From Marchantia polymorpha subsp. ruderalis (Eukaryota; Streptophyta; Marchantiopsida; Marchantiales; Marchantiaceae): 64,000 nucleotides of DNA. The position numbers and the translations under genes are program-made. Below the pieces are notes generated by a model. The model worked only from the letters and a program-made list of their open reading frames with translations. It was not told where the DNA came from and made no database searches. The DNA is taken from assembly GCA_037833965.1 (NCBI GenBank), contig AP031351.1, forward strand, positions 3,856,501 to 3,920,500. The letters are read 5' to 3'. Shown piece after piece: positions 38,828 through 51,545 of the stretch (position 1 is the stretch's first letter; each line of letters opens with the position of its first letter).

Positions 38828-40158
38828 AAAAGCGAGAAACGCTCACAATGTGAGGATCTCATCGCATACAAATTGACCTTCTCCGCAAACACGATCCGCA
38901 TCTTCGGACATCCAATCATTCTCGCTGTTCGCTTCATCTGCAGTTTCTTCGCGGACATGGCTTGCTGTCCAAATCCTCTCCAGCATTACACAAACGCCCT
39001 GCCCTGACTGCCCTACCTCTCCTCATCCCTCGGGTCACCTCGCCAGCCCTGCCTGCCAATCACCAATTTTGAAGAGCAGGCGTCAATCATCTCTGACTGG
39101 GACGGACCATTTCTTGAGAAAGTGAAAGCTCCTCCGCCGTTCTTGTCGACCGAGACCTTCTCTTCGCTCCCTGGGGTAAGTTGCTGTCACCGATTCACGG
39201 CAAGGCGCAAGGCGCGCGACCAGATGCCATGTCTGGGCTACAGCAGTTAGTGTACCTGCGATCTCGTGGTCTCACTGCCTGCGGTTGTTTGTGACTCGGA
39301 TTATTTGCCGCAAAGTTGTCAGCGGGCTGGTGTGAATGGGCCGGAAAAGAAAGACAGTGTTGCCATAGGTCAGAACTTGTGGCGTTTGTTCAGCTGCTGT
39401 GATATGGCGATGGCCACTATGCTCTGCGATGCTAATGCTGGACTGTAATGTAGAACGGAGACAAGTGTGGGCTCGATGAGTTTGGACCTGACGCATCCCT
39501 CGTGCGTATTCTAACACCAGCTCTGCATGAAGTGCACTTTCCGAGTGTGGCTGCCTCTCTCCTTTCCACTCGAGGCGTGAGGTTTTTGATGGCACGGGAG
39601 GACATGTATCAGCTGTTGAAAGCGGAATTGACCGGCCAATCAGCTGACGCAGCGGCCAGGATCGTGATTACATCCCAAATGTAATTCGCAGCTTTTTCGA
39701 GTGTGCATCATACGCCTTGGAGTATAAGAACCTACATTGGAGCATCTCAAATCCTCTCAGTGAGGTCCACGATTCGGATTCCTCTCATCTAAGTCAGTGT
39801 TCTCGAATGTTTGGACATGTAAGACTTGGGATTCATCGAATTGCTTGTTTCGGACCGCCCTGCCAGGTCGCTGCCACGAATTACACAGAGATTCATACGG
39901 GATAGCCAAGATTCTTGTCCAATTACAGTAGATGATCATGAACAAATTTGTGTGCAACTTGTACTTCTCCCTCCTGTGGGCTTTTCTGACCTGAGTTCAG
40001 AGCTTCTTGTTGAATAGAGGCTGAGGGTGTGTGTATTTCAGCTTCTGCAGCTAGTTTGTTCCGCGATAGAACATTCGATCTTATTACTCCTCTGTTTTGA
40101 AACTACAGCTGTGATATCCAGCCGAGCATGGTTGCTGTCCATTCCGCTCGTTTCAGTG
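38828..40158. promoter_or_regulatory. Shared divergent promoter region, DRC10-like and GPI7
   Basis: The DRC10-like ATG (38827, minus) and the GPI7 ATG (40159, plus) point away from each other across 1.33 kb. The part nearest DRC10, about 38.9-39.6 kb, is GC-rich. No clear TATA box was found for either gene. The frame upstream of the GPI7 ATG is open to about 40027 but has no earlier in-frame ATG. Confidence 0.5.
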
Positions 40159-43100
40159 ATGGCCTCCCTCTTTCGAAGACTTGTAACGTTAGGCGTGGTG
40201 GCACTGCTGCTTCAAATGATTGGACTTCTACTTTTTGTTTTGGGATTCTTCCCTGTAAAGCCCGCATTAGATGGCATGAGGTACGTACTCTTCATATTGA
40301 TTGCTGATTAGTGACATGGAGAGCAGAAGAGGAAGGAAAGCAACAACAGAATGTCTGTTCTTCCGAATCTACAAGTTGGACCTCATCGCTACTAAAATAG
40401 AAGAAGGCTGGCTTTCAGTGGTGCAGAGAGCTTCCTTCCTTTCTGTAAGGTCGACGACATCAACGAGCTTGACCGACCTCTCCACGATGAGCAGTATGAT
40501 TTCCAAGAGGTGTGCTACTGCAGGAACACCATTCACTGTCCTTCCGAAATTGTTATCATTGTTGTGCCTAGCTTTCAATATAAAATTTTATTTTGTGATT
40601 CATCTTTGGTGAAAATATTTCAGGACTCATAAAATCTCTGTGTTTCTTTTTCCCGACGCGATTCTAAAGAGTACACTTGCACAATGACTCAATGACCAAC
40701 TTTTTCTGTGCAGAGAAATCTTGATTTGCCTGCCAAATACGACCGATTGGTCTTCATGGTGAGATTCAGTACAAAACGGAAGAATCTTTTAAAAAAATTG
40801 TCTTTTACTTTCAAACAGGTCGTTATGGCATGCATCAGCTTTCTCTATTCTTTATGTTGACCTTTGGATGGTTGCTTTTGTACATTCTTTGTACAATGTC
40901 GTGTTCATTGACTCAAAGTCAGGTAGCATGTTTTGAAATTAAGTGCCCGATGCATCTGAACTCCATGTTCCTGGTGTAAGTTCATGCACTGACGTTCAGG
41001 TGTATCAGGTTGTGGATGGTCTACCAGCTGAATTTGTTCTTGGTAGAGATGGAAGGCCTCCTGCGCGGAATTTCAAGTCAGCGATGCCTTTTACACAAAA
41101 CCTGTTGTCCAACGGCTCAGCGTTGGGGTATCATGCCAAAGCGGCACCACCAACCGTGACTATGCCTCGACTGAAGGTCAATGTTGACACTCGTTGCACG
41201 ATGTTTTACTAGACCGCTGGTACTCATACGCAGTGTTTTAGGCTTTGGAAATATCCGCCGTTTCTTACATCAGGCGCTGAACTCTTCACAGGCCATGACG
41301 TCTGGAGCAATTGCTGGGTTCCTTGACGTTGCTTATAATTTCAACACGCAGAAGCTACTCGGAGATAATTTAATTGGTACTGGCTGTTGTTGAATGGACC
41401 TTATGAGTGTTCAGTGAACGATGTTTTTCTCGAAGTGATGTACATTACTGTTGTAGTCCGTTGAGTACGAAATACAAGTTCATTCATATCTGAACATGTG
41501 ATGGAGGAAGCGTAAAATTCCTCAAGAGAATATATGTATCTTCTAAGTGTACCTTCTATCACAGAGAATCCTCAACAGTTAATATATAAGTGGCTGCTTG
41601 AATAAACCAGGACAACTGGCACGAGCAGGCTGGCGCATGGTCATGCTTGGCGACGAAACTTGGCTGAAGCTATTTCCAAACCTTTTCGAACGACACGATG
41701 GAGTCAGCAGCTTTTATGTAAGCTGCAGCTTCTCTTACTTCAGCCTCACATAAATTTGTTAGTAGTCTGAGGAATTATTTTTGGACCTCCGACGTGTGCA
41801 ATGTCAAGTCACATAACATTTTCTTACGATACAACTTTGGCCGGAGATACTGAACAATATTGCAAACTCTGCCGTGCTCTGTATTGTCAAATAGGACAGG
41901 TGAAGGACACAGTGGAAGTTGACAACAATGTGACACGTCACCTGGATTATGAACTTGAGAACACTGACTGGGATCTTCTGGTAAGGAGCCCTACCTTTCA
42001 CCCATGGTTTAGAGAGCCCTAATAAAGTGGTATTTTGTAAGAGTAGTTTTCGGAGCTTTATCACCAGTGTTGGTTTTTCTTTGGTGGATGTATTGAGATG
42101 AGTGTTCAATAATGTAGGTATAACAACACTTCGAATAATGTGATAATGTGAATCATCTTTAGATGATGTTTCATCACATTAGGCACCTGAAGACTCTTCC
42201 ATGTTCCATCACTAGCTCCCACTCACCCTTACCCTTAGTTAGGCTACGAGAAGAAGTAAACTTAAATCAAACATATAGAAAATACTCCCCACTTTCAGAA
42301 TTGAGACAAACTCAATTATCTGCTGCAGTATAAACATCACCCCTCCTCCACAACAATCCAATACTCAAAACATGTGATAAGCACCTGAGGAAATGATGGC
42401 TGGAGAAGTGTTTTGTAATATAATTGCTGTAATAACATGTTCAGTTCTGAGTATATTCATGTATATTACATGTAATTTTAGTGAAGCAATTAGGTGACTT
42501 AATCACTTTGACAGTGATCATTCGCTCAGGTACTGAGTGAGTAAAATTAGTCTAGAGCAGAAATTTTACTTGGTCAAGCTTCTGAGGGTGGGCAGTACTC
42601 TCCTTATAAGTCTCATCTCATCCGAATGCTAATAACTTCGTGAGGGCAATGTGAGTGGTAGCTAGTGATGGCAAGTTCAAGAGAGTCTTCAGGAACTAAT
42701 GTGATGGTGAAATTATTTTAAATTGACAGTTCTCTTTAAAAAATTCTGATTTGTAAAAGTTTTACTTAGGAATTTCTTTAGTGAGAACAACATTTTATTG
42801 AAAGAGCAAACAAGCGTTTTGCAAGAACGGCGCAGTATTGTTTATATGCGTGAACCTCGCAGATTCTCCACTACCTCGGCTTGGACCATGTGGGACATCT
42901 TGGTGGTCGTAGCAGGTAAGGAAAGTTTTTTTGCATTGTCACAAGAGTGTTTTGCTGTGGAGTAGCTTTATGTTCTTGGTGTATAACGTGTGTCAAAAAA
43001 TACACTGGCAAGATCTTGCTGTGTCTGAAGACAACCTTATTTCAGTTAGGGGGCCGATGCCTTGCTCGTGTCCACTTCGCAAAAAAAATGGCCTAGTAGG

Positions 43101-46100
43101 GATTTTAAGTTATAATTAAGGTAGTGCAGTGAGGTTTTTAATGCTTATAACCTGTATATTAGCTGTCCACTTTCCTTCCGACTTGTTTCTGAAACTTTAA
43201 TCAGTTTATTTTTTAAACCCGCTCATGGCTCTGAACTGAGAGAAAGGGTCGCCGTCGTTTTTGTTAGATGTTATACCTAGGGACTTTATGTATCCAAGTA
43301 GATACTTAAGTTTATGTTTATTGTCTACAAAGGTATACATGATCTTCACACCAATTTGCTTTGTTTGAATTTTTCGTTGGTTTCGGCAGCCCCCTTATGG
43401 ATTCTAAACTGAGAGAAATGGACTCGGTCATTGAAAGAATTCATCAGACGGTGCTCAGCAAGTCCCCCTTGTCCTCCCGAACTCTCCTGGTGAGTTATTA
43501 GAAGACTGTAGAGGATTTACCCCTTCTTACTTTCTTGAGTTGGCTAATGCTTGCTCTCTCAAAACATGATATGGTAGTGATCCAAAGGGTCAATCCTACG
43601 ACTGCGAATCTTCGCAAACGAATCAAGTTGCTCATATTTGAAATTCTCCTGTCGTAAAGGTGGTGGTCAGTGATCATGGCATGACCGACGGAGGAAATCA
43701 TGGGGGAGCCACGTATCAAGAGACTGATGCTCTTGCTCTATTCATAACAAATCCTTCTACGAAACCAGATTTGCAGGTTTCCCCTGAAGCGTCCGGGAGT
43801 ACATTTCTACAGGACGCAGCCTACCAGGTACTTCAAATAGTTGCATGTTGAAAAAAGATCAGCGTAGAGCCTAGAAATCTTACCAATATGACTGGATAGA
43901 ACGTTAATCGATAAGCCTTTTATACTTCTACTACAAGAGTCTCTTCTCTCTCAAATAGCACTCCCTGCTCCGCCTCCCTCTTCATCACAATTTTTCTCTT
44001 TTTCCTTCTATTACTGCTAGCACCGCTCCGCCAGGAATTGGTCTTTAGGTCTTTGGCCTCTATGACATGCAAATACGAATAAGAACATTTATCTCTAATC
44101 TAAAGTACGTCCCTAACGTTGCGTGCTCATAGCAACACTGCTTTCCTACCCTAGCAGGTAAATAAAGTATTGTCTTGGCATAAGATTATTAACGAAAATG
44201 TGGTTAATTGCAGGTGGATCTTGTGCCAACATTAGCAATCCTGTTGGGGATGCCAATTCCAAAAAATAGCGTCGGGGCTCTGCTACAACCTCTCTTCTCT
44301 TCTTTACCGCGTAGGTCTAACTGGGTCATGTTTCTCTGTTTACTGCTTGTCTTCGAAGTAAATCGTGTTACTACGAATTCATTTCAACTGTTTGTGAACG
44401 CTCGAAGAGCAAGGAATAGGTTAGTTTTATTGTGATGTTATCTCTTCGCCATCTGGTGCTTTTTGAGTAATCATAAACGCATTTTATAATTAGACAGATG
44501 TCATCTGCAGCTGAACTACAGCTGAAAGCGCTGGAGCTGAATTCTTGGCAACTTCTGCGGCTTTTGAGAAGAAGATCTCCTCATTCGGTGTGTATAGCCG
44601 ACATATGTCAAAACCAAAAAACTACGGATGGAGATAGATCGTCGCCCCCTTCCAAGCAGGGCGATAATGTACTAAGGTATTGTACCTTGTTCAATTTGGC
44701 TGAGGAGAAGCGCAAGCAATGGTCAGAGAACGGAAAGGAAGCATCAGGGTTTGAAGAAACAAAGGAAGCTTACCTTCAGTTTATAAGACCCACGTCAGAG
44801 TGGCTGGCGAGCGGCAGTACGGAGGTATTCCATCACACTTTCCCATATACCTTCCTTCAGCATGGTTTGTTGGAATGTGAGTTTTGTAGGAGCAACTCCG
44901 GTAACTTACCACCAATCTCTTTTTCTAAAGTTAATATTCGTTTCCTGACTTCAAATTGTGTGAAACAGAAGCGACTGACCTTCGTGTTCAGTGGAGGGTT
45001 ACTGATGCTCCTTTCAACAGTATTATTTCTGCTAGCAGTATATCAAATTCACAAGGCTACCTTCGAGGACCACTCTTCAAAATGTGAAGTTCTAAGAGTA
45101 GGGACCTCGCGTGTTTTGATACTGATAGCCGTTGGTGGAGTTAGTGTACATGCAGCAAGCTTTGGATCGAGCTCATTTGTGGAAGAAGAACAATTTACAT
45201 GGCACTTCATGCTCTCAACTCTCTTGGTGGCCCTTGTTAGAGCTTCCTTACAACAATTCAAATTTGAGAGCGATGATGCAGCTGATGCTATATCAGATCC
45301 TAAAGACCTGATGAGTGAAAATTCAGACACATTACTCGCAGACTGCCGCGTGAAGAGAAAACACAATCCTGCGATTGGAACCACGGCGGACCAGTCCAGG
45401 TTGCTTCTTCTAGTGACAAGACGTAAATTGATTACCAACCAGGTCTTTCAAATATGCTTTTTACTGGTAGTTGGAAGAATTCTACGGAGCTGGCATCGCA
45501 GTGGTGTCAACTGGACGCATTTGCCAGATGTAGCAAAGACTCTTGAAAATACTTACCCCCCGGTTATCGCTTACATACGCGCAGGGTGTCTATTCAGTGT
45601 TACCCTGATGTGCTGTTGGATAGTTCCCAAATCACTCCCGGAATCCATACGTAGGATAACACAACTCTGTCTCATTCTGTCAGCCATGCTGATTTTGCTC
45701 TATTTTACTTGTAGCCTCCCAGGGTTAACCTCAAGAGCTGCTGCCTGGGAACTTGGAGCTTGGACAACTGTTAGTGCACAAGGCGTATATTGCCTACTAG
45801 GTGGAAGCTCGTTGTTAGCATTTGCCACCTTCCCATGGATTCTCTTTTCCAGGTCTCCATGTAAAGTGTCTTCAATCTCACAAGAGGAAATAGGGCTACT
45901 TGCTGAGAGTGTCCAGGAGAATTTAGAAACTTCGACTTTGGAGTATTCGGTCAAAAGATCTATGTATGCTACAGGCCTAGTGTTTGTCTCATGTTGGTCA
46001 CTTCTGCAACTTCTGCTACAGCAATCAGTAAATGCTGTACCTATAGCTTTGCTCCTCTTTCAGCTGCTGATGGCTGTCAATCTGTTCCATACAGCACACG

Positions 46101-47145
46101 CTTGGGCTCCACGATGGATCTCGGTAACCTATTTCTTCACCTCAAAAAGCTAACGTTCAAATGACCATGGGACTGTTCTGTGCTGAGTGCAGAGTTTGTT
46201 TGACCTGATTCTAAATCCTCTGAGCTGCAGGTTCTGACTCTGCACTGGCTTGGAGCATCTGCTCACTTCGGACTTGGCAACAGCAACACTCTTGCGACTG
46301 TCGATGTGGCAGGAGCATACATTGTAAGTCACACTTCTCAACGGATTGTCATGGCATGATGCGAGTACGTGGTCACATCAAAGATGGTTTGATGTCTCTG
46401 TAGGGATTTTAAGGACAATGTTTACAATGTTATTATACGGATGTACGTTGTGAGAAAGTAGTGAGAAACTAGGAGTCGTTTTCGGGTCATCAGAGAAGCT
46501 TGATAGACTTGGCTTTTGAGGATGAAGAACTCACCATTTGGGATATTTCATTTGCAGGGCTTGTCATCGCACTCCACTGTACTATCGGGCATTCTGGCTT
46601 TCTTCATCACATATGGGTCCCCTTTGCTCTACATGCAAGGGCTACTTTTGTCCATAAATCGCCCAAGAGCACTGCAAGAAAAGAAGATATCAGAGTTCTC
46701 GCAAGCGTGGCTTCTGGAAGATATTATCTTGCCATGTATCCTACCCCTGGCAATGAACAGCATCATTTTGACGTCTTTCACAGGAGTCCTCTATATCATG
46801 CAAGATCATCTGTTTGTCTGGAGCGTCTTTTCGCCGAAGTAAGCACCACTCATTCAAATGTGTAGAGGGATTAAATTAAGGAACAAATTAAGATCGTCTC
46901 TGTTTGCTTCAACTTCTAATTCGAGAGTTTTCTTCTATTTTTATGTGGATAAATCCGTGCTTAGAGTAATTCGGTTTCTAACGAAATGCATGTCACTTGA
47001 CAGGTACTTGTATGTGGTTGCAACCACTGTTTGCACGTACACTGGGACGCTTCTTTTTGTTGCAGTAGGAGGTTACTCTATATTCGTAACGTCGTTCAGG
47101 ATACAGCAGATGGATGGAGTTGGAGTGGCCAAGAGAAAGGTCTGA
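40159..47145 (+). CDS. GPI7: GPI ethanolamine phosphate transferase 2 (PIGG/GPI7/LAS21)
   Basis: A complete 15-exon gene: 40159-40280, 40419-40509, 40714-40758, 41009-41176, 41292-41376, 41611-41717, 41900-41980, 42863-42915, 43390-43489, 43660-43827, 44214-44419, 44494-46123, 46231-46323, 46558-46838 and 47004-47145. All introns are GT-AG and every phase matches; the sum is 3372 bases (1123 residues plus stop). The ER enzyme adds ethanolamine phosphate to the second mannose of the GPI anchor. An N-terminal membrane anchor (about residues 8-33) precedes an alkaline-phosphatase-fold lumenal domain. That domain shows VVDGLPAEFVLGRDG, HAKAAPPTVTMPRLK (Thr nucleophile), VMLGDETWLKLFP, LHYLGLDHVGH and VVVSDHGMTDGGNHGG (metal ligands). 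The large exon 12 and exons 13-15 encode about ten or more membrane spans. It is somewhat longer than human PIGG (983). Confidence 0.95.
42136..42181 (+). repeat. Imperfect hairpin in GPI7 intron 7
   Basis: TAATGTGATAATGTGAATCA-type left arm and a right arm ending TTTCATCACATTA form an imperfect inverted repeat of about 21 bp with a two-base loop, in the longest intron (882 bp). No target duplication was recognised, so it may be a simple hairpin rather than a MITE. Confidence 0.5.
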
Positions 47146-49099
47146 AAAGGCATTTCACTCCTTTTTCTGTTCATTATGTCTTAGATTTGGAACTAATATT
47201 CTCATTGACATGTGTTCTATTTCATGGTTAGTCGAGTCTGTATCGGGTTCTTCCACATCTAATGGTATTATGGTATCGAGTCCAAAGTACTGTTCGTCAA
47301 CAATCACTGGAATAGAGAGCAAACAAAATCTTATGATTACTTCAAAACCTTTGATTATCGTGACATGATATGACGCAAAGCATCAGAAGTCGAGGATGTT
47401 TCCCAGGTTGATAGCTAACCGTGTCATATCATGCTTGAGAAGGACCTTTACATTCCAAAAATTGCACGTTTTTGACCGAGGGAATTTGATGGAACATGGA
47501 GGACATATGTGTATATTTACCGAGTCATCATATTGTAGACCTGTTGAGAACACAAAAGTACCATAAAACGGCACTTTACTGCAATTTCATAAGAACAGGA
47601 AGAATATATTTGAACTCGGCGTATTCTTAGCGAAAAGCATACGAGGGAAAAGTAAGTATCACAGGCACGGTGGAGGTGTATACATTGAAACCGATGGTAT
47701 TTGAGACGAATGTACAACAATCGCGTCACCATGTACGGGTTGTATGACAAAAACAGCTTGCACGTGGCAAAGTAAAATACAAAGAATAAACCACGTCTTC
47801 GAAGTGGCTAGATGGGAAAATTAGTATCTCTCGACGTTCTTAAATGCATCAAGACATGCTACGGCAAGGCCATACGTTTTGCTGTAACTCCGGACGAAGA
47901 GGTCTCACCTTCAGCTGCACGACTGCAAACTCTCATAAAGGAAACCTTGAGCTCTTAATACCATCATTTCAGTCAACTTCTAACCTGTCCCTCAGATCAA
48001 CGTGACTAAATTAGACGAGGAGACCGAACACGAAAGGTGATCGAATCAAGGGCTTGTGTTTAACGACAAGCAGCACTCAAGGAATGTCGCGGCAAAGTCA
48101 GGATATTTTCTAGAAACAAATCCAGATCTGTATTAGATTCCAGCATGTTTGACAAGACTCTTGCGGAGAAAACTGACCAGACACTGAACCAGACAATATC
48201 AAAGTTCTCTAGCACATGCTTCTCAAGGCAACCCCAAGACAAGTGACATCTTGTGAGCAGCTTTAGCCAAGCGTGAGAAGGGAACAAGGTGATCAAGGTG
48301 AACACATTGAGGAAGGCAAAAATGGAAATTAGAAAAAATCTGATAAGGGTGAACAGACAGAGCTACTCAAAAGAGAGAGTTCAAGAAAATTAAGTGCAAA
48401 CAGTGAAATAAATGGCAGCAGACTAAAGAAATTGAAGAGCAAAAGAACCCCGTGAAATAGTTGGCAACTCTACAAGTTCTTCGAAAAAGAAATGTTTTTG
48501 TTTTCATTGTTACCGGTTGCATCCAGCACAATCTACAAATTCAAAGCCCACATAGCATGCATTGCACGTCCGATGATCTTCGCTAAATCGAGGGCAATTA
48601 GTAATAAGAGAAGATGACGAGCATGTGCTGAGCTGCAATGCTGTTGCGTGGATGTACAATTACGCCTACAACGCAATTTTGAGTTCATGATATTGCTACT
48701 TTTTAGGAATGTTAGGTACAATCTACAAGGCCCAATTCGTCAAGTGATCCGAACTTGCTACAAAACATAGTAAATCGAAAGGCCAACTTTGGCAGAAAAC
48801 CGAATATAGCCCGTCGTGTGTCTTCCAAAGGCCGAGTGCAGACATGGAATTAGTGATGACCTTTTTCTCTTCCACAGCTCATCCTTGAGACAGCCGAATA
48901 AGCAGCAGCAGAAAAATAAGCCAGAAGCTTTACTTCCAGCGAAGATGCACGTGACGTGAATCACCAACAACCAACTGTTTTGTGGCTTCTCGTCCTTCTA
49001 CAAGCAGCAGCCAGGGAAGCTTAGCAGGACAAATTATTCAATTGGATCTCCCGACGCCCTCGAATTCGGATTCTCGGTGAAAAGGAAGAATACCAACGC
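47146..49099. other. Convergent intergenic region, GPI7 and LOLITA-like
   Basis: This contains the 3' UTRs of two convergent genes. No supported frame or repeat was found; the open frames are short and without motif. Confidence 0.5.
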
Positions 49100-49543
49100 T
49101 CATCCTTCAGCAAGAGGTTTCAATCTGGTAAGCCTCCTGACTCGGTCTTTATCCGTCTGCTCAAGCCTGCCCTGTACCACAATCTCATCGAGGCAAAGAC
49201 AAACCTTCCCATATTTTTCCAAGAACACGCGCTCACTGGGAGCTCTCTTGCAGACATCCCTGATAGACGACGTGACAGCAGTCAACACCTCCACGAGCGC
49301 CAGCTCGTCGTACTCATCCTTCCCTACGGTGAAAATGCAAATGTCTCCGAGGGCCGCATACACAACAAACACGGCCTTATGCGACGCCACAAACTGCTCA
49401 TCGTCGCGGGCATTTTTCAGGTTGTCTGCGGTAAGCTTGAGCAAAAACGACCGCCATTGCAATCGCTCATCCGGAGGTAATCCGTGATACCGCTCTAGAA
49501 GAACAGTCCCGGATCGCGTAGCGATCAAACAACAAAGTAACAT
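49100..49543 (-). CDS. LOLITA: LOLITA-like longin/SNARE-like protein (TPLATE complex small subunit)
   Basis: A single uninterrupted frame of 147 residues from the ATG at 49543 to the TGA at 49100-49102. The upstream in-frame GTG is not used. It reads like the plant SNARE-like superfamily protein annotated as LOLITA: MLLCCLIATRSGTVLLERYHG at the start, then LQWRSFLLKLTADNL, FVASHKAVFVVYAALGD, FTVGKDEYDELALVEVL, SERVFLEKYGKVCLCLDEIV and TDKDRVRRLTRLKP. This is a longin fold like the sigma/zeta subunits of adaptor and COPI coats. In plants LOLITA pairs with TASH3 in the TPLATE complex at the plasma membrane during clathrin-mediated endocytosis. Length matches a small coat subunit. A coatomer-zeta or AP-sigma relative is less likely. 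The 5' side carries a (TCC)n tract. Confidence 0.75.
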   Translation of the reverse strand: MLLCCLIATRSGTVLLERYHGLPPDERLQWRSFLLKLTADNLKNARDDEQFVASHKAVFVVYAALGDICIFTVGKDEYDELALVEVLTAVTSSIRDVCKRAPSERVFLEKYGKVCLCLDEIVVQGRLEQTDKDRVRRLTRLKPLAEG

Positions 49544-49860
49544 CACTGCCTCCTCCTCCTCCTCCTGCGCTCGATTCTTCCTCCTCTAGGCAATCGATGT
49601 CAAATCCCTCGGTCGCCCTACCCACCAATCGATTGCGCGTTCAGTCATTCATTCATTCATACGCATTGCTCCTTTCCTTCCTACGCAACGCGATCGATCG
49701 CTCCCTTCTGCACCTCCGATCGCTCTGAACTGGCGCCCTGCTGCTGTCCCCTCCCCCTGCCCCTCTCCCTCTCAGCGCACGAGCACGAGACCCGGCTGAC
49801 ACCTCGCCCCTGCACTGCCGCAGTCCTCTTCGCATTCGCGATTCGTGACAACCTCGTTCA
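49544..49860 (-). promoter_or_regulatory. GC-rich promoter/5' UTR of the LOLITA-like gene
   Basis: The plus strand shows a cctcctcctcctcctcc tract at about 49548-49567, a tcattcattcattcat run near 49647, and C-rich, CpG-containing DNA to about 49830. After that the composition drops sharply in GC. No TATA box was recognised. The sharp edge suggests that the repeat-derived block begins right behind this promoter. Confidence 0.45.
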
Positions 49861-51110
49861 TTATCCCCGTTCGTCTTGGAGTTTCTGTTTTTAGCGTTCG
49901 CGTTCTCTATTCACATCTTGCTCTCGTTTTCACATTCATTGCTTCTGTTCCTAAGGTCGCATTCGTTGCCCGATGCTACATTTTGTCTTCAAGTAGTATA
50001 AGTGTGAATTGTGTTAGCCTTCGTTGCAAAATGTCATGTGCTGTGGCTACTTGCAATATTCGAAGTAGTATTGGTGATTTACTATTGGGACTTTTATTGA
50101 TGTACTACTTGTACTTTTATATGATTTCTGTTTACAACTATTTGGAATCATCACCCAAGAGGTTCTAAGTACCAACTATAAAATTATACACCAACCAAGT
50201 ATATCGTAGTTTTTCTCTTAACTTCTTTTTTCATCTAATATATAATTTAAGATGTACTTCTATGATATTGATCATGTCTCATTCTTAGTTGTTTGATAAT
50301 ATACATCACTTAACTATCAAATCATTTTGTTTATTAATGGCAAAAAAGCATGTGCATTATCCATCCATTCATCATATTTGAAAACAATTGTGAAGCATTG
50401 TATATGTTTTTCTCTCAAACAGATGTCATAAATGAACATAGTGTTATTCCAGTGTTTATTTTTTTGATCTTTGATTCAAACATAGAAAATGCAAAACACG
50501 AAATATTCACATTATCAAGATATTTTTTCATCTTTTTGGATTGCATGAAAACACAAAGTTGTTTTACTGTAAAAAACTTTAATTGTGTCATATAGATCTA
50601 CCTTTAGCTCTTTCAAAACTTGACAATGTAATAAATTTAATAAATTGAAAGTGTTTCTTGTCAATTTTGACTAGCTCAATCAATTTATTCAACACAACAT
50701 GTACAACATCTAAAATCATTCATAACACTCTTTAATAACATCGTCTTGATTGTGTTGTTACTACATAGATGACTTCTATCGTATATTGAGCTTCACATTT
50801 TTAAAATTAGAAGCTTCCACTTGTGGATTTTTTTTTTGGAAATGTAAACACATAATCAATGATATATATTTTTCATCCCTATAATGTCCAAAATCAACAT
50901 CTATATAACATATCTAAGATTTTGCATTGTAAAATATTGTATAAAATTCAATATTAAAATTTGTAGTTTCTTTAACATGTTTAAATACTCATTTCATTGC
51001 TTTTGAGTAAAAAAATTTTTGAAAGTTGACGTGTATTTGTTAATTTGATCCAAATATCATAAGTAATATCAAGCCTAATGAAAATCATTAAAAACATACA
51101 AAATCCTTCA

Positions 51111-51545
51111 TACATCTTTTACATCAAACTTTTCTACACGTCTACAATCTGACAAAAAACTAATGAAATATTGAAGTGATGAGCTAAAAAAGCATATACA
51201 ATTTTGAGTACACTTTTCAGTATACTTGTACTAAGTTAATCATAAACTTTCATCTTTTTGATATCTTTATATCTTCATCTTCAAGATACTTCTTACTACA
51301 ATTAGATATTTGATTTTATATCCTTAATACATCTTTTACATCCAACTTTTCTACACATCTACTATCTTACAAAAAAACTAATGAAATTTTAAAGTGATGA
51401 GCTAAAAAAGTATATACAATTTTGAGTACACTTTTAATATACTTGTACTAAGTTAATCATAAACTTTCATTTTTTGATATTTTTATATCTTCATCTTCAA
51501 GATACTTCTTACTACAATTAGATATTTGATTTTACATCCATAATT
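51111..51545. repeat. 217-bp tandem duplication
   Basis: The segment starting tacatcttttacat at 51111 repeats at 51328. The two copies stay aligned through gatatttgatttta (51305 and 51521), with roughly a dozen differences or small indels. Two units only. Confidence 0.85.

Noticed and set aside
45049-45438. Minus-strand frame of 129 residues
   Set aside because: It is the antisense shadow of the large GPI7 exon, which has strong homology-type motifs.
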